Counted from the first letter of the stretch, positions 33,898 through 43,074 are shown. The stretch is 64,000 nucleotides of DNA from Pseudoalteromonas distincta (GCF_000814675.1 NZ_JWIG01000011.1:62001-126000), one strand, 5' to 3'. The notes: a model not told the origin generated them from the letters alone. Program-made: numbers and translations.

Positions 33898-33931
33898 TTG
33901 TCAACGAAGCCCACCAAGTTAAAGTTTACAT
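33898..33931. promoter_or_regulatory. BirA-type biotin operator
   Basis: TTGTCAAC (33898-33905) and GTTTACAT (33924-33931) are separated by 18 bases, the same geometry as the E. coli bio operator arms TTGTAAAC and GTTTACAA. On the minus strand the left arm contains TTGACA, a perfect -35 for bioB (TAGACT follows 16 bases later). The right arm abuts the bioA ATG. Confidence 0.75.
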
Positions 33932-35233
33932 ATGACTAAAAAAAATACGATTGACCTTGATTTTGATCGTGAGCACATTTGGCACCCATATACGTCTATG
34001 ACCAAGCCAATTCCGGTATACCCCGTTACACATGCTAATCACAATATTATTCACCTCGAAACTGGCGAGCAATTAATCGATGGCATGGCCTCGTGGTGGA
34101 GCGCAATACATGGCTATAATCACCCTGTTATAAATAACGCCATGATTGAGCAAATTAATAATATGAGCCACATTATGTTTGGCGGTATTACGCATAACAG
34201 CGCGGTAGAGCTGTGCAAAAAAATAGTAAATATAACGCCGCCTAGTTTAACTAAAGTGTTTTTAGCCGACAGCGGATCGGTAAGTGTTGAAGTAGCAATT
34301 AAAATGGCGCTGCAATATTGGTTAAGCCAAGGCATTACAACAAAACAAAAACTAATGACGCCTTACAAGGGCTACCATGGCGACACCTTTGCAGCCATGA
34401 GCGTATGCGACCCCGTTAACTCAATGCATAGTTTGTATAGCGGCTTTTTACCTGAACACCTTTTTGTACCTGCACCGGTTAGTCAATTTGGGGGCGAGTT
34501 TAACCAAGCTGAAGCCCAAGAGCTTGAAGAATACTTTAAAGCAAACCACAGCCAAGTAGCCGCCTTTATCATTGAGCCTATTGTACAAAACGCGGGGGGT
34601 ATGAACTTTTATCACCCTGATTATTTAGCCTGCGTACGTAAATTGTGCACCCAATATAATGTACTACTAATTTGCGACGAAATAGCCACAGGCTTTGGCC
34701 GTACAGGTAAATTATTTGCTGTAGAGCACGCCAATATAGAACCCGATATAATGTGTATTGGTAAAGCATTAACCGGCGGTTCAATGACGCTATCGGCCAC
34801 TATCACTAGCGATAAAATAGCCATTGGCATAAGCGAAGGTGAAGCAGGCGTTTTAATGCACGGCCCTACGTTTATGGGTAACCCGCTTGCCTGTGCAGCG
34901 GCCTGCGCAAGTATTGATTTATTACTAGAGCAAAACTGGCAACAACGAATAAAGCAGCTAAACACCCAACTACAACAACTTAATAAATGCAGTGAACTAG
35001 ATGCGGTTGCCAATGTGCGTACCTTAGGTGCAATAGGCGTTGTTGAACTAAACGATGCTGCGGGCAATGTTGATGTTGCTAAAATTCAGGCTTATTTTGT
35101 AGAGCAAGGTGTATGGATACGCCCATTCGGTAAACTAATTTACCTTATGCCACCGTATATAAGTGACGACACCAGTATAAAAACACTGTGTGATGCCATT
35201 TACAATGCCATTAAAGGCAAGCATTACGCTTAA
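33932..35233 (+). CDS. bioA: Adenosylmethionine-8-amino-7-oxononanoate aminotransferase
   Basis: BioA moves the amino group from S-adenosylmethionine to KAPA. The 433-residue class III aminotransferase opens FDREHIWHPYTSM, and has GMASWWSAIHGYNHP, LLICDEIATGFGRTGKLFA and the PLP lysine in CIGKALTGGSM. It starts at ATG 33932 with no visible Shine-Dalgarno: the BirA operator arm touches the ATG. It is divergent from bioBFCD, the common arrangement. The absent ribosome binding site suggests a leaderless or very short-leader transcript. Confidence 0.96.
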   Translation: MTKKNTIDLDFDREHIWHPYTSMTKPIPVYPVTHANHNIIHLETGEQLIDGMASWWSAIHGYNHPVINNAMIEQINNMSHIMFGGITHNSAVELCKKIVNITPPSLTKVFLADSGSVSVEVAIKMALQYWLSQGITTKQKLMTPYKGYHGDTFAAMSVCDPVNSMHSLYSGFLPEHLFVPAPVSQFGGEFNQAEAQELEEYFKANHSQVAAFIIEPIVQNAGGMNFYHPDYLACVRKLCTQYNVLLICDEIATGFGRTGKLFAVEHANIEPDIMCIGKALTGGSMTLSATITSDKIAIGISEGEAGVLMHGPTFMGNPLACAAACASIDLLLEQNWQQRIKQLNTQLQQLNKCSELDAVANVRTLGAIGVVELNDAAGNVDVAKIQAYFVEQGVWIRPFGKLIYLMPPYISDDTSIKTLCDAIYNAIKGKHYA

Positions 35234-35347
35234 TAGCCGGTTGTGAATACAGGTTATAGCGCTATTTGCTGTAACCTACCGCTACATTTAGTGTTTTTAT
35301 CTATTAAGCGAGTTTGTGGTTATTGATCTCGTTAACTATTAGCTATA

Positions 35348-35362
35348 TGATAATGTCTATCA
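35348..35362. promoter_or_regulatory. Fur box upstream of the ferric importer
   Basis: TGATAATGTCTATCA matches the 7-1-7 Fur consensus TGATAAT-G-ATTATCA at 13 of 15 positions. It lies 30 bases before the first gene of the operon. Confidence 0.7.
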
Positions 35363-35391
35363 TTTACAATTACCTTTTGGACTTCTTTGCT

Positions 35392-36204
35392 ATGAAATTA
35401 CTATTTAAACCAGCCAAAACTTTAGGTGCAAGCCTGTTACTAGCCTCGGCGTTTATGGCTCAACCAGTATTAGCTAACGGCCCTATTGGCGAGCATGTTA
35501 ATCATCTTCAAGAAAACCTTAAAAGTTACGCAGAAGAAGTAGAATGGATGGTAGGCAAAGTAGATACCATGGTAAGCGACTACGATACTAAAGGCGCAAA
35601 AGCTGTAAAAACTGATGATTTAATTGAATATTGGGAATCAGTTAAGTTTCACAGTGCAATAGAAACTAACTTTGTACCAGTATACGCTTCTATTTGGCAG
35701 GGTCTTTATGGCGTAAAAATGGCCATTGATAATAAAGAGCCTGCTGAGGAAGTTCGTAAACAGCAAAAAGCGATGAACATAGCCTTGTGGCAAGGCCTTG
35801 GGGCTGTTAAGCTTGCTGCTAAATTCCAGCAAAAAGGCTTGTTAGACACTGTAAAAGCAACCGCTACAGCTCAAATGACACAAAGTGCCACAATTGATGA
35901 AATTAAGCACAAATTAGACCGTGTAGTAGCTAAATTTGCTGAGCGTTTACGAGACGAAGCAACTGAAATTGTTCACGATACTTATCTGCACCTGTTTGAA
36001 GGCGTTGAAGGTACTCTTATTGAACAAGATGCAAAACTAGTTGAAGTGCTGGAAAAAGACTTTAACGTAACACTGCCACAAGCCATTAAAAACAGCAAAA
36101 GCGTAGACGAAGTACGCGATGTGATCAGTGACATGCAAACCAAATTAGACCGCGCTAAGGTTTTAATAGAAAAAGCCGAAAAAGCCCGTAAGGATGTATT
36201 TTAA
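35392..36204 (+). CDS. Periplasmic helical protein of a Fur-controlled iron operon
   Basis: The 270-residue protein starts at ATG 35392 with a signal peptide MKLLFKPAKTLGASLLL...QPVLA. The mature part is almost all helical and charged: ENLKSYAEEVEWMVGKVDTMV, IDEIKHKLDRVVAKFAERLRDEATEIVH and a final coiled-coil-like TKLDRAKVLIEKAEKARKDVF. There is no haem-binding CXXCH or known metal motif, and no family was recognised. It sits just after a Fur box, and the fbpA-type gene begins at the base after its stop. A periplasmic role in iron capture or hand-over is likely from context alone. Confidence 0.6.
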   Translation: MKLLFKPAKTLGASLLLASAFMAQPVLANGPIGEHVNHLQENLKSYAEEVEWMVGKVDTMVSDYDTKGAKAVKTDDLIEYWESVKFHSAIETNFVPVYASIWQGLYGVKMAIDNKEPAEEVRKQQKAMNIALWQGLGAVKLAAKFQQKGLLDTVKATATAQMTQSATIDEIKHKLDRVVAKFAERLRDEATEIVHDTYLHLFEGVEGTLIEQDAKLVEVLEKDFNVTLPQAIKNSKSVDEVRDVISDMQTKLDRAKVLIEKAEKARKDVF

Positions 36205-37245
36205 GTGAAGCGTAGGACCTTTATTCAAGGCCTAGCTGCGTTAGGGGTGGTTGGCTCATTGCCACTGCCTCTTTCTCGTGCGCTAGCCGCTGATATAGCA
36301 AACCCTGTTTCTGTTGACGATTTACCAAAGCTTAAAGGCGAGTTAACGCTTTATTTAGGCCGAGGCGAAGGTGGTTTGTATGAAAACGTATTACAAGCAA
36401 TCCAGAAAAAAAATCCAGACTTTAAACTCGGTATACGCCGAGGTCCTACTGCTGCTTTAGCAAATACCATTGTTGCAGAAGCTAAAGCTGGCGTTCGCCG
36501 CGCTGATTTATTTTGGGCGGTTGATTCAGGCGCGATTGGTTTAGTAACCGATGCAGGCCTTGCACAACCCATCCCAGGTGATTTATCTGCTCAGTTACAA
36601 CCACAATTTAGATATAAAGAGTGGGCACCAGTAACTGGCCGTATTCGTACATTGCCATATAACACGTCGCGTTTGACTAAAGATCAAATTCCAACAAGTA
36701 TTATGGAAATTGCCGACAGCGATTTAAGTATTGGCTGGGCGCCCGCCTACGCTTCTTTTCAATCGTTTGTAACCGCAATGCGAATCTTAGAAGGCGATGA
36801 CAAAACCGCTAAGTGGCTTAAAAAGGTTCAAAAACGTGCTAAAACATACGCCGGCGAGCTAGGTGTTGTTATGGGCGTTGAGCGCGGTGAAGTTGATATT
36901 GGTTTTGCAAATCACTATTACACTTTGCGTTTAAAATCAGGTAAGCCTGATGCCAAGCTAGATTTAGCATTTACACAAAATGATGCGGGCTGTTTAGTTA
37001 ATGCATCGGGTGTATTAGCGCTTAACGACGATCCGCTTGCAACTAACTTTATGCGTTACTTACTAAGTAAAGAAGTACAAGGTTACTTAGCCAGTGAAGC
37101 GTACGAAATTCCGTTAGTAAATGGTATTACCCAACCTGAGGGTTTACCGTCACTTGCTAATATTTCTCCACCTAAAGTAGATTTAACACAGCTAGCTGAT
37201 TTACGCCCTACTATAGATTTGATGCGAAGCAGCGGCGTATTGTAA
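36205..37245 (+). CDS. fbpA: Ferric-iron ABC transporter substrate-binding protein (Tat-exported)
   Basis: The 346-residue protein starts at GTG 36205, the base after the previous stop. Its signal peptide carries a twin-arginine motif (KRRTFIQGLAALG), so it is exported folded by Tat. The body is an extracellular solute-binding protein of the iron class: GELTLYLGRGEGGLYENVLQAI, RRADLFWAVDSGAIG, WAPVTGRIRTLPYNTSRLT and QNDAGCLVNASGVLAL. A Tat signal is uncommon for FbpA-type proteins. It binds iron or an iron chelate; exact specificity is unknown. Context: Fur-boxed operon with permease and ATPase genes. Confidence 0.85.
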   Translation: MKRRTFIQGLAALGVVGSLPLPLSRALAADIANPVSVDDLPKLKGELTLYLGRGEGGLYENVLQAIQKKNPDFKLGIRRGPTAALANTIVAEAKAGVRRADLFWAVDSGAIGLVTDAGLAQPIPGDLSAQLQPQFRYKEWAPVTGRIRTLPYNTSRLTKDQIPTSIMEIADSDLSIGWAPAYASFQSFVTAMRILEGDDKTAKWLKKVQKRAKTYAGELGVVMGVERGEVDIGFANHYYTLRLKSGKPDAKLDLAFTQNDAGCLVNASGVLALNDDPLATNFMRYLLSKEVQGYLASEAYEIPLVNGITQPEGLPSLANISPPKVDLTQLADLRPTIDLMRSSGVL

Positions 37246-38744
37246 TGAAAATACCTGCCTCTTATCCAATGGCGCTGCTTGCAGCGCTTGTTGCGCTTAC
37301 CCCTGTTTATGTATTAATTGTGCTTGCAAGCGATGCAAGCTCAGTGTTTGACACCCACAATCTGCAAATTTTAGGTAACACGTTATCGTTAATGGGTTTA
37401 ACGGTACTCGGATCTATTTTAATTGGTGTGCCACTGGCGTTTATTAGCGCGTATGTGCATTTACCATTTAAAAAGCTCTGGCTGGTTGTATTTGCAGCCC
37501 CGCTGGCAATTCCCAGTTATATTGGCGCATTTACACTATATGCTGCTTTTGGCCCCGGTGGCGAAATAAATACCTTAACAGGAATAGAAACACCATCAAT
37601 GTATGGCCTAACAGGTGCCGCCATTGTAATGACGCTTTATACCTTCCCGTTTGTAATGATGACAACTCGCTCATCTTTACTGAGCCTTGACGCGAGCATG
37701 GTTAATGCCGCGCGTACGCTGGGCATGTCGATGACGCAAAGTATATTTAAAGTGATATTACCGCGCGTAGTTAACGGTATTGCAGCAGGCTCATTGTTAG
37801 TCGCGCTTTATACGTTATCTGACTTTGGTACGCCCGCAATGATGCGCTTAGATACCTTTACTCGCGTAATTTATGTTGAATACAACGCCTTTGCGTTAGG
37901 ACGCGCTGCAATGCTTTCGCTTCAACTGATGGTTATTGTCGGTTTTTTACTTTTAGTTGAATCACAAATAAAAACAGCACCTGAGCGCCATGGTCGCCCG
38001 TTAATTTTATTTCCAAGTAAATTACAATTAAGTGCGATGTTTGTTACGTTTGCACCTGTTTTACTACTCGCTATTGGCTTGCCTTTGGCTATATTTTCGC
38101 TTTGGTTAGCTCGCGATGGTTTTAGCTCATTTGATTTTAATATTGCATGGAACTCAACGTATGCATCGGGTATTGCGGCAATTGTAGCCGTTATCGTTGC
38201 TATCCCCGTTGCACATGCTGCACTGAGTGGAAAAGCGGGTCGTATAATGGAGCGTGTTACTTACTTTGGTTTTGGTATTCCAGGTATAGTAATGGGCACA
38301 GCGCTTGTTTACGGTGGTTTGCAGTTGCCGTTTTTATATCAAACACTGGGATTGCTTATTATTGCTTACATGCTGCGATTTTTACCACTTGCTGTAGGCT
38401 CTGTTAGAACAAGCACCGAACACTTAGATCCAAGCTTAGTAAAATCTGCGCGCGTATTAGGGGCAAGCCCACGTGAAGTATTTACTCGCATAACACTACC
38501 TTTAACTATGCGCGGTATTATTGCCGGTGCAGCACTGGTGTTTTTAGAGTCAATGCGCGAACTAGAAGCCACGCTATTACTTGGTCCTACAGGGTTTGAA
38601 ACCCTCTCTACTTATTTATGGCGTGTATACGAAGCGGGCTATTTTGGTCGCGCCGCGATTCCTGGGTTATTGTTAGTAGTGATATCTGCCTGCGGGTTAG
38701 CTATTATGATGTCTGGCGAAAAACGCAACCAGTTTGAACATTAA
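37245..38744 (+). CDS. fbpB: Ferric-iron ABC transporter permease
   Basis: The 499-residue protein has about twelve membrane segments and two binding-protein-dependent permease motifs: AARTLGMSMTQSIFKVILPR in the first half and SARVLGASPREVFTRITLPL in the second, the usual signature of fused FbpB permeases. The start overlaps the fbpA stop by one base (TAATG). It contributes both transmembrane halves of the inner-membrane importer. Confidence 0.92.
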   Translation: MKIPASYPMALLAALVALTPVYVLIVLASDASSVFDTHNLQILGNTLSLMGLTVLGSILIGVPLAFISAYVHLPFKKLWLVVFAAPLAIPSYIGAFTLYAAFGPGGEINTLTGIETPSMYGLTGAAIVMTLYTFPFVMMTTRSSLLSLDASMVNAARTLGMSMTQSIFKVILPRVVNGIAAGSLLVALYTLSDFGTPAMMRLDTFTRVIYVEYNAFALGRAAMLSLQLMVIVGFLLLVESQIKTAPERHGRPLILFPSKLQLSAMFVTFAPVLLLAIGLPLAIFSLWLARDGFSSFDFNIAWNSTYASGIAAIVAVIVAIPVAHAALSGKAGRIMERVTYFGFGIPGIVMGTALVYGGLQLPFLYQTLGLLIIAYMLRFLPLAVGSVRTSTEHLDPSLVKSARVLGASPREVFTRITLPLTMRGIIAGAALVFLESMRELEATLLLGPTGFETLSTYLWRVYEAGYFGRAAIPGLLLVVISACGLAIMMSGEKRNQFEH

Positions 38745-38758
38745 GGATTTAAGAAACA

Positions 38759-39775
38759 ATGCTATCTGTAAGTCAGTTGTCTATAGATTATGGCAGTAAC
38801 CGCGTAGTAAGCGATTTAAACTTTTCGCTGGGTGAAAACGAAATCCTTATGCTTGTAGGGCCAACAGGTTGTGGTAAAAGTACAATTTTACAAGCCCTTG
38901 CTGGCCTTATACCTATTAGCGAAGGCGAAATAAACACTGATAAATGGCGCGCTACTCCCAAATTAACACTACCTCCTGAAAAACGCAGTGTAGGCATGGT
39001 ATTTCAAGATTTTGCTTTATTTCCGCACTTAACCGTACAGCAAAACATTTGCTTTAGATTAAGAGATACAGCCCCTGCTGAGTATTGGATAAACCTACTT
39101 GGACTGAGCGATTTTAGAGACAAAAAACCAGCAACACTTTCTGGCGGACAAAAGCAGCGTGTTGCACTTGCGCGCACCCTTGCCCACCAACCTGACTTTG
39201 TATTACTTGATGAGCCGCTTTCAAACTTAGATGCCGCCCTTAAAGACATGCTTCGTTGGGATATTAGAAACGCACTTAAAGCCGCTGGCGTACCCGCTAT
39301 TTGGGTAACACACGACCAAGAAGAAGCACTCTCAGTTGGCGATCGTGTTGGTGTGCTTAAAGGCGGCGAAATTCAGCAAATTGATACACCCGAGCGCTGT
39401 TTTAGTACCCCAAACAATCGCTTTGTGGCACGCTTTTTAGGTGAAGCCAGCTTTATTAGCGGCCAATTTAGCCAAGGACAAGCCACTACCTCAATTGGTA
39501 ATGCGCCCGCTCATGGGGTTGACTGTGAAAGTGGCGACGTTGATGTACTGCTACGCCCTGACGATGTGTTACTTGTACAAAGCAGTGTTGGCAATAACGG
39601 CGAAGTAATTTGGGTACGTTTTGAAGGTGGCAGCCGCTTGTGCGCTGTAAAACTTGCGTGTTCTACGGTTGTAACTAGCAGAGTAAGCCATGAAGTTGTG
39701 GTAAATCCTGGCGACGAAGTGCATGTATCACTAAGTACCTCGCACCCACTAGCGGCTTATAAATCTATAGACTGA
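38759..39775 (+). CDS. fbpC: Ferric-iron ABC transporter ATP-binding protein
   Basis: The 338-residue ATPase has Walker A GPTGCGKST, Q-loop GMVFQDFALFPHLT, signature LSGGQKQRVALARTL, Walker B VLLDEPLSNLDA and the H-loop VTHDQEEAL. A C-terminal TOBE-like region (about 235-335) is present, as in FbpC. It lies 14 bases after the permease. It completes the Fur-regulated ferric importer; a hairpin follows. Confidence 0.94.
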   Translation: MLSVSQLSIDYGSNRVVSDLNFSLGENEILMLVGPTGCGKSTILQALAGLIPISEGEINTDKWRATPKLTLPPEKRSVGMVFQDFALFPHLTVQQNICFRLRDTAPAEYWINLLGLSDFRDKKPATLSGGQKQRVALARTLAHQPDFVLLDEPLSNLDAALKDMLRWDIRNALKAAGVPAIWVTHDQEEALSVGDRVGVLKGGEIQQIDTPERCFSTPNNRFVARFLGEASFISGQFSQGQATTSIGNAPAHGVDCESGDVDVLLRPDDVLLVQSSVGNNGEVIWVRFEGGSRLCAVKLACSTVVTSRVSHEVVVNPGDEVHVSLSTSHPLAAYKSID

Positions 39776-39782
39776 TTAAAAT

Positions 39783-39824
39783 ATTGATGTAGGCATTAAT
39801 TTAAACATTAATACCTACATCAAT
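39783..39824 (+). terminator. Long hairpin after fbpC
   Basis: ATTGATGTAGG (39783-39793) pairs perfectly with CCTACATCAAT (39814-39824), with an inner ATTAAT/ATTAAT pairing. The T tract is absent, so it may act as an mRNA-stabilising end as much as a terminator. Confidence 0.6.
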
Positions 39825-40216
39825 ACTTACTATTTAGACCCAAAATTCAGTTTAAATACGTTCTCCGTTAAAACCCTATTTCGCTTAAAACTAATACTTT
39901 TTAACTTTAAAAAACTTACTATAGTCAATAAACAACAATAATATGCAGGTTAAATTATGAACCTCTTGCTATTAATCAGCTGTTGCTGTTTACTGAACAC
40001 AGATTAATGTTAAACAGTTCCTCTCAGATATCACTTATCAGGTTACGCCTTTTATATTAGTTAAAACCACACACATACATTAAAACACATTATTAAGCAT
40101 TGCTTTTAGCGAACGTATTACAAAAATAAAACTATATTAAAGCATTGCTGAACCTTAAATATCGTTTAAACGTTTATAAAGTTGTTCAGCCCTTAATGGT
40201 ACAAAGGATCTAGATA
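39825..40216. other. AT-rich intergenic region
   Basis: These 392 bases between the iron operon and the signalling genes have stops in every frame, and no hairpin or operator was recognised. A promoter for the downstream operon is expected here. Confidence 0.4.
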
Positions 40217-41407
40217 GTGAATAAAATAAGTACCAAACAAGAACTGTTAGAATACTCCGAAAGTATTGTAAATACGGTTCGAGAACCACTGATTGTTTTA
40301 GACCAACATTTAAGAGTAGTTACAGCAAGCCGCTCATTTTATGAATTTTTTCGCGCTAACCATAAAGACACAGTTGGGAAACTAATATACAACCTTGGTA
40401 ATAATCAATGGAACATTCCCAAGCTTCGAGAATTATTAGAAACCATATTGCCTCAAAAAACGAGCTTTGATGATTATAAAGTTGAGCACAATTTTAAAAC
40501 AATTGGTTGGCGTACAATGCTGCTCAACGCAAGGCAAATTAAACGTACTCAGTCAAAAGATCGTATTATTTTATTGTCTATCGAGGACATTACTGAACGT
40601 AACGCGATTCAAGAAGGACTCGTAAAAGCGAATAAAGAGCTAGAAGTACTAACGAGTGACTTGGAAAGTGCTGCTCGAGTTAAATCTGAGTTTTTAGCAA
40701 ATATGTCGCATGAACTAAGAACTCCACTTAATTCTATAAATGGTTTTTCTGAGGTGCTCTACGATGAAACATTTGGCACTTTAAATGACAAACAAAAACA
40801 GTATGTTAAAAATGTATTGGTGAGCGGCAAACATTTACTGTTACTTATTAATGAAATACTGGATATGGCAAAGATTGAAGCAGGCAAAATGAGTCTCACC
40901 ATCTCGCATTTGCCAATACGCCAAGTATTGCACGAAATTACAGGGCTTACAGCAGATACAGCTAACCAGAAAAAATTGAATATGTGTCTTGATATTGCTG
41001 ATGACTTGCCACCAATTGAAGCTGACTCCCTTAAGGTTAAACAGATACTTTATAATTTGCTTTCAAATGCAGTGAAGTTCACACCCGATGAGGGTCAAAT
41101 TGGCGTTAAAACACGACACACTGATACAGAAATAGAAATAATAATTTGGGATACGGGTATAGGTATTGCTGCTGAAAATATGGAAAAAATATTTGAAGGT
41201 TTTTTCCGTATAGAAACCCCCTATTCTAGATTAACAGAAGGTACAGGACTTGGGCTGCCAATCGCAAAAAGTCTAGTAAAGTTGCATGGAGGCGAGTTTG
41301 TTATTGAATCTGAAGGTGTTAATAAAGGCACATCGGTTCGTATAACTTTGCCAATTAAACAAAAGTCTGTGGTAAAGCATAATGAAAACCAAAATAGTTA
41401 TAGTTGA
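40217..41407 (+). CDS. Cytosolic PAS-domain histidine kinase
   Basis: The 396-residue kinase starts at GTG 40217 (AAAGGA about ten bases before). It has a PAS-type sensor (about 10-130; VREPLIVLDQHLRVVTASRSFYEFFRAN), a HisKA domain with the phosphoacceptor H165 in FLANMSHELRTPLNS, and an HATPase (LYNLLSNAVKFTPDEG, WDTGIGIA, GTGLGLPIAKSLVKLHGG). There is no membrane segment. Its end overlaps the next receiver gene by 26 bases. It most likely phosphorylates that receiver and/or the HD-GYP regulator downstream. Confidence 0.9.
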   Translation: MNKISTKQELLEYSESIVNTVREPLIVLDQHLRVVTASRSFYEFFRANHKDTVGKLIYNLGNNQWNIPKLRELLETILPQKTSFDDYKVEHNFKTIGWRTMLLNARQIKRTQSKDRIILLSIEDITERNAIQEGLVKANKELEVLTSDLESAARVKSEFLANMSHELRTPLNSINGFSEVLYDETFGTLNDKQKQYVKNVLVSGKHLLLLINEILDMAKIEAGKMSLTISHLPIRQVLHEITGLTADTANQKKLNMCLDIADDLPPIEADSLKVKQILYNLLSNAVKFTPDEGQIGVKTRHTDTEIEIIIWDTGIGIAAENMEKIFEGFFRIETPYSRLTEGTGLGLPIAKSLVKLHGGEFVIESEGVNKGTSVRITLPIKQKSVVKHNENQNSYS

Positions 41408-41747
41408 TGACAATGCGAATAACCTATTGCTAGAGGAAGATCTTTTACTCATGGCAAATTTTGAAGTATTCACTGCTATGAATGCAAGAGATGCGCTTTT
41501 AACAATAAAGCGTGAAACTCCAAAAATTATTATATTAGATGTCCAGCTCCCAGATATGTCTGGAACAGAGGTTGCTAGAATTTTGCGTGATGAAAAAGAA
41601 ACGGCAGATATTCCTATTGTTTTTGTTACCGCTTCTGTTTTACCCGCAGATATAGACCAATTACTGTGTATACCTAACAGTGCGTATATTTCTAAGCCTA
41701 TAGATACACGCACGTTTGCTCAACAAATAAGTTTATATATAAAGTAA
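41382..41747 (+). CDS. Single-domain response regulator
   Basis: The 121-residue protein is only a receiver domain: VIVDDNANNLLLEE opening, phosphoacceptor D53 in IIILDVQLPDMSG, FVTASVLPAD and YISKPIDTRTF. There is no output domain, so it acts as a phospho-shuttle or protein-binding switch. It overlaps the kinase gene and precedes the HD-GYP regulator by 40 bases. The start is at ATG 41382. Confidence 0.92.
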   Translation: MKTKIVIVDDNANNLLLEEDLLLMANFEVFTAMNARDALLTIKRETPKIIILDVQLPDMSGTEVARILRDEKETADIPIVFVTASVLPADIDQLLCIPNSAYISKPIDTRTFAQQISLYIK

Positions 41748-41787
41748 TGACTAAAATTATTTAAACCTTGATACACAGGAAAAGTTA

Positions 41788-42852
41788 ATGAAAGATAGCC
41801 CTTTAATTTTGGTTGTAGATGACAACCTTCAAAATATTGAACTCATGCAAGCTTATCTTGAACCCAAGGGATATAAAACAGTAACAGCGACTGGCGGGCA
41901 ACAAGCATTAGATATCTTAGGACAACAACCTGTAGACCTTATTTTACTTGATATAATGATGCCCGGTATGAACGGTTTTGAAGTAACACACCGAGTTAGA
42001 GAAGACGCTTTATTAAAGCTATTACCTATCGTCCTTATTACTGCTTTAAGAGAGACAAAAGAGCGAGTTAAAGGGATTGATGCTGGTTGCGATGATTTTA
42101 TTACAAAGCCTGTAGATAAAAACGAGCTATTATCGCGCGTTAAGTCCCTTCTTAAGATTAAAGACTATAACGATTTAAGAACAAATTATCAGAAACAATT
42201 AGAAGCTGAAGTTGCTCAAAGAACTGAATCATTAAAGCAAGCAATGCAAAGCATTAAAGCCGCATCACTAGAAACAATTAATAGACTAACCAAAGCTGCT
42301 GAATACAAAGACGAAGAAACGGGTGCACACATTCAACGCATGAGTTTGTATTCTGAGGCCGTTGCACGCAGTGTAGGGCTAGATGAGGGAACAGTTGAAA
42401 ATATTTTATTTTCAGCGTCAATGCATGATCTCGGAAAGATTTCTACACCTGACCACATTTTGCTCAAAGCAGGACAATTAGATGCTGCAGAATGGGAAAT
42501 AATGAAACAGCACACCGTTGTAGGCGCTAGCATACTTTCAGGTTCTGATTCTGAGGTTATTAAACTCGGTGAAATTATTGCCCGCTCACATCATGAAAAA
42601 TGGGACGGCTCTGGTTATCCTGATGGCTTAAAAGGTAATGAAATTCCAATTGCAGCACGCGTAGTTGCTATTGCTGATGTATTTGATGCTCTCTCGTCAA
42701 AACGTCCTTATAAAAAATCATTCTCACAAGAAAAAACATTTGCCATTATTAAAGAAGGTAGTGGGAAGCACTTTGACCCCGCAGTAGTGGATGCTTTTTT
42801 TGCAGTTCAAGAAGAGATTTTAGCAATTAAACAAAAATATGCTGAAAAGTAA
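41788..42852 (+). CDS. Response regulator with HD-GYP c-di-GMP phosphodiesterase domain
   Basis: The 354-residue protein couples a receiver (D55 in LILLDIMMPGMNG) through a coiled coil (about 125-165) to an HD-GYP domain: SMHDLGKISTPDHILLK, the RSHHEKWDGSGYPDGLKG signature, and VVAIADVFDALSSKRPYK. The motif is intact, so it should hydrolyse cyclic di-GMP under control of the upstream kinase. Starts at ATG 41788 behind AGGAAA. It is the last gene of the three-gene signalling operon; a pseudogene follows. Confidence 0.92.
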   Translation: MKDSPLILVVDDNLQNIELMQAYLEPKGYKTVTATGGQQALDILGQQPVDLILLDIMMPGMNGFEVTHRVREDALLKLLPIVLITALRETKERVKGIDAGCDDFITKPVDKNELLSRVKSLLKIKDYNDLRTNYQKQLEAEVAQRTESLKQAMQSIKAASLETINRLTKAAEYKDEETGAHIQRMSLYSEAVARSVGLDEGTVENILFSASMHDLGKISTPDHILLKAGQLDAAEWEIMKQHTVVGASILSGSDSEVIKLGEIIARSHHEKWDGSGYPDGLKGNEIPIAARVVAIADVFDALSSKRPYKKSFSQEKTFAIIKEGSGKHFDPAVVDAFFAVQEEILAIKQKYAEK

Positions 42853-42881
42853 CACGTCCATAATTAATTAGAGGAAACCCC

Positions 42882-43074
42882 ATGAACGGACCAAACCCCA
42901 ATAATCCTTCACCAATGGAAGGTTTTTATATTTGACGATAAAACAATAAATACGCTGCTAGATATAGCTTGGTGAGATTGGAGCAATGATCAAATCACTG
43001 CTCATTTTGATGCTATAACTCAAAATAATTTAGACGTGCTGTCTAAAATTCAGCACTACCACTCAAACATGTAG
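42882..43074 (+). pseudogene. Internally deleted Vat/CatB-type xenobiotic acetyltransferase
   Basis: An ATG at 42882, preceded by GAGG, opens MNGPNPNNPSPMEGFYI then a stop. This opening matches the start of Vat/CatB hexapeptide-repeat acetyltransferases. Shifted by one frame, the next 42 codons read FDDKTINTLLDIAW-stop-DWSNDQITAHFDAI, matching their C terminus (RFD...INxLLDIxWWxW). The in-frame TGA replaces the expected tryptophan. Everything between, the whole hexapeptide-repeat catalytic core, is absent. The 3' end overlaps the convergent kinase gene. Confidence 0.7.

Noticed and set aside
34621-35067. 148-codon minus-strand frame inside bioA
   Set aside because: Antisense to conserved bioA codons; long only because of the strand's low stop frequency.
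30049-35233. A horizontally acquired biotin island
   Set aside because: Composition, gene order and operator are the normal gammaproteobacterial pattern.
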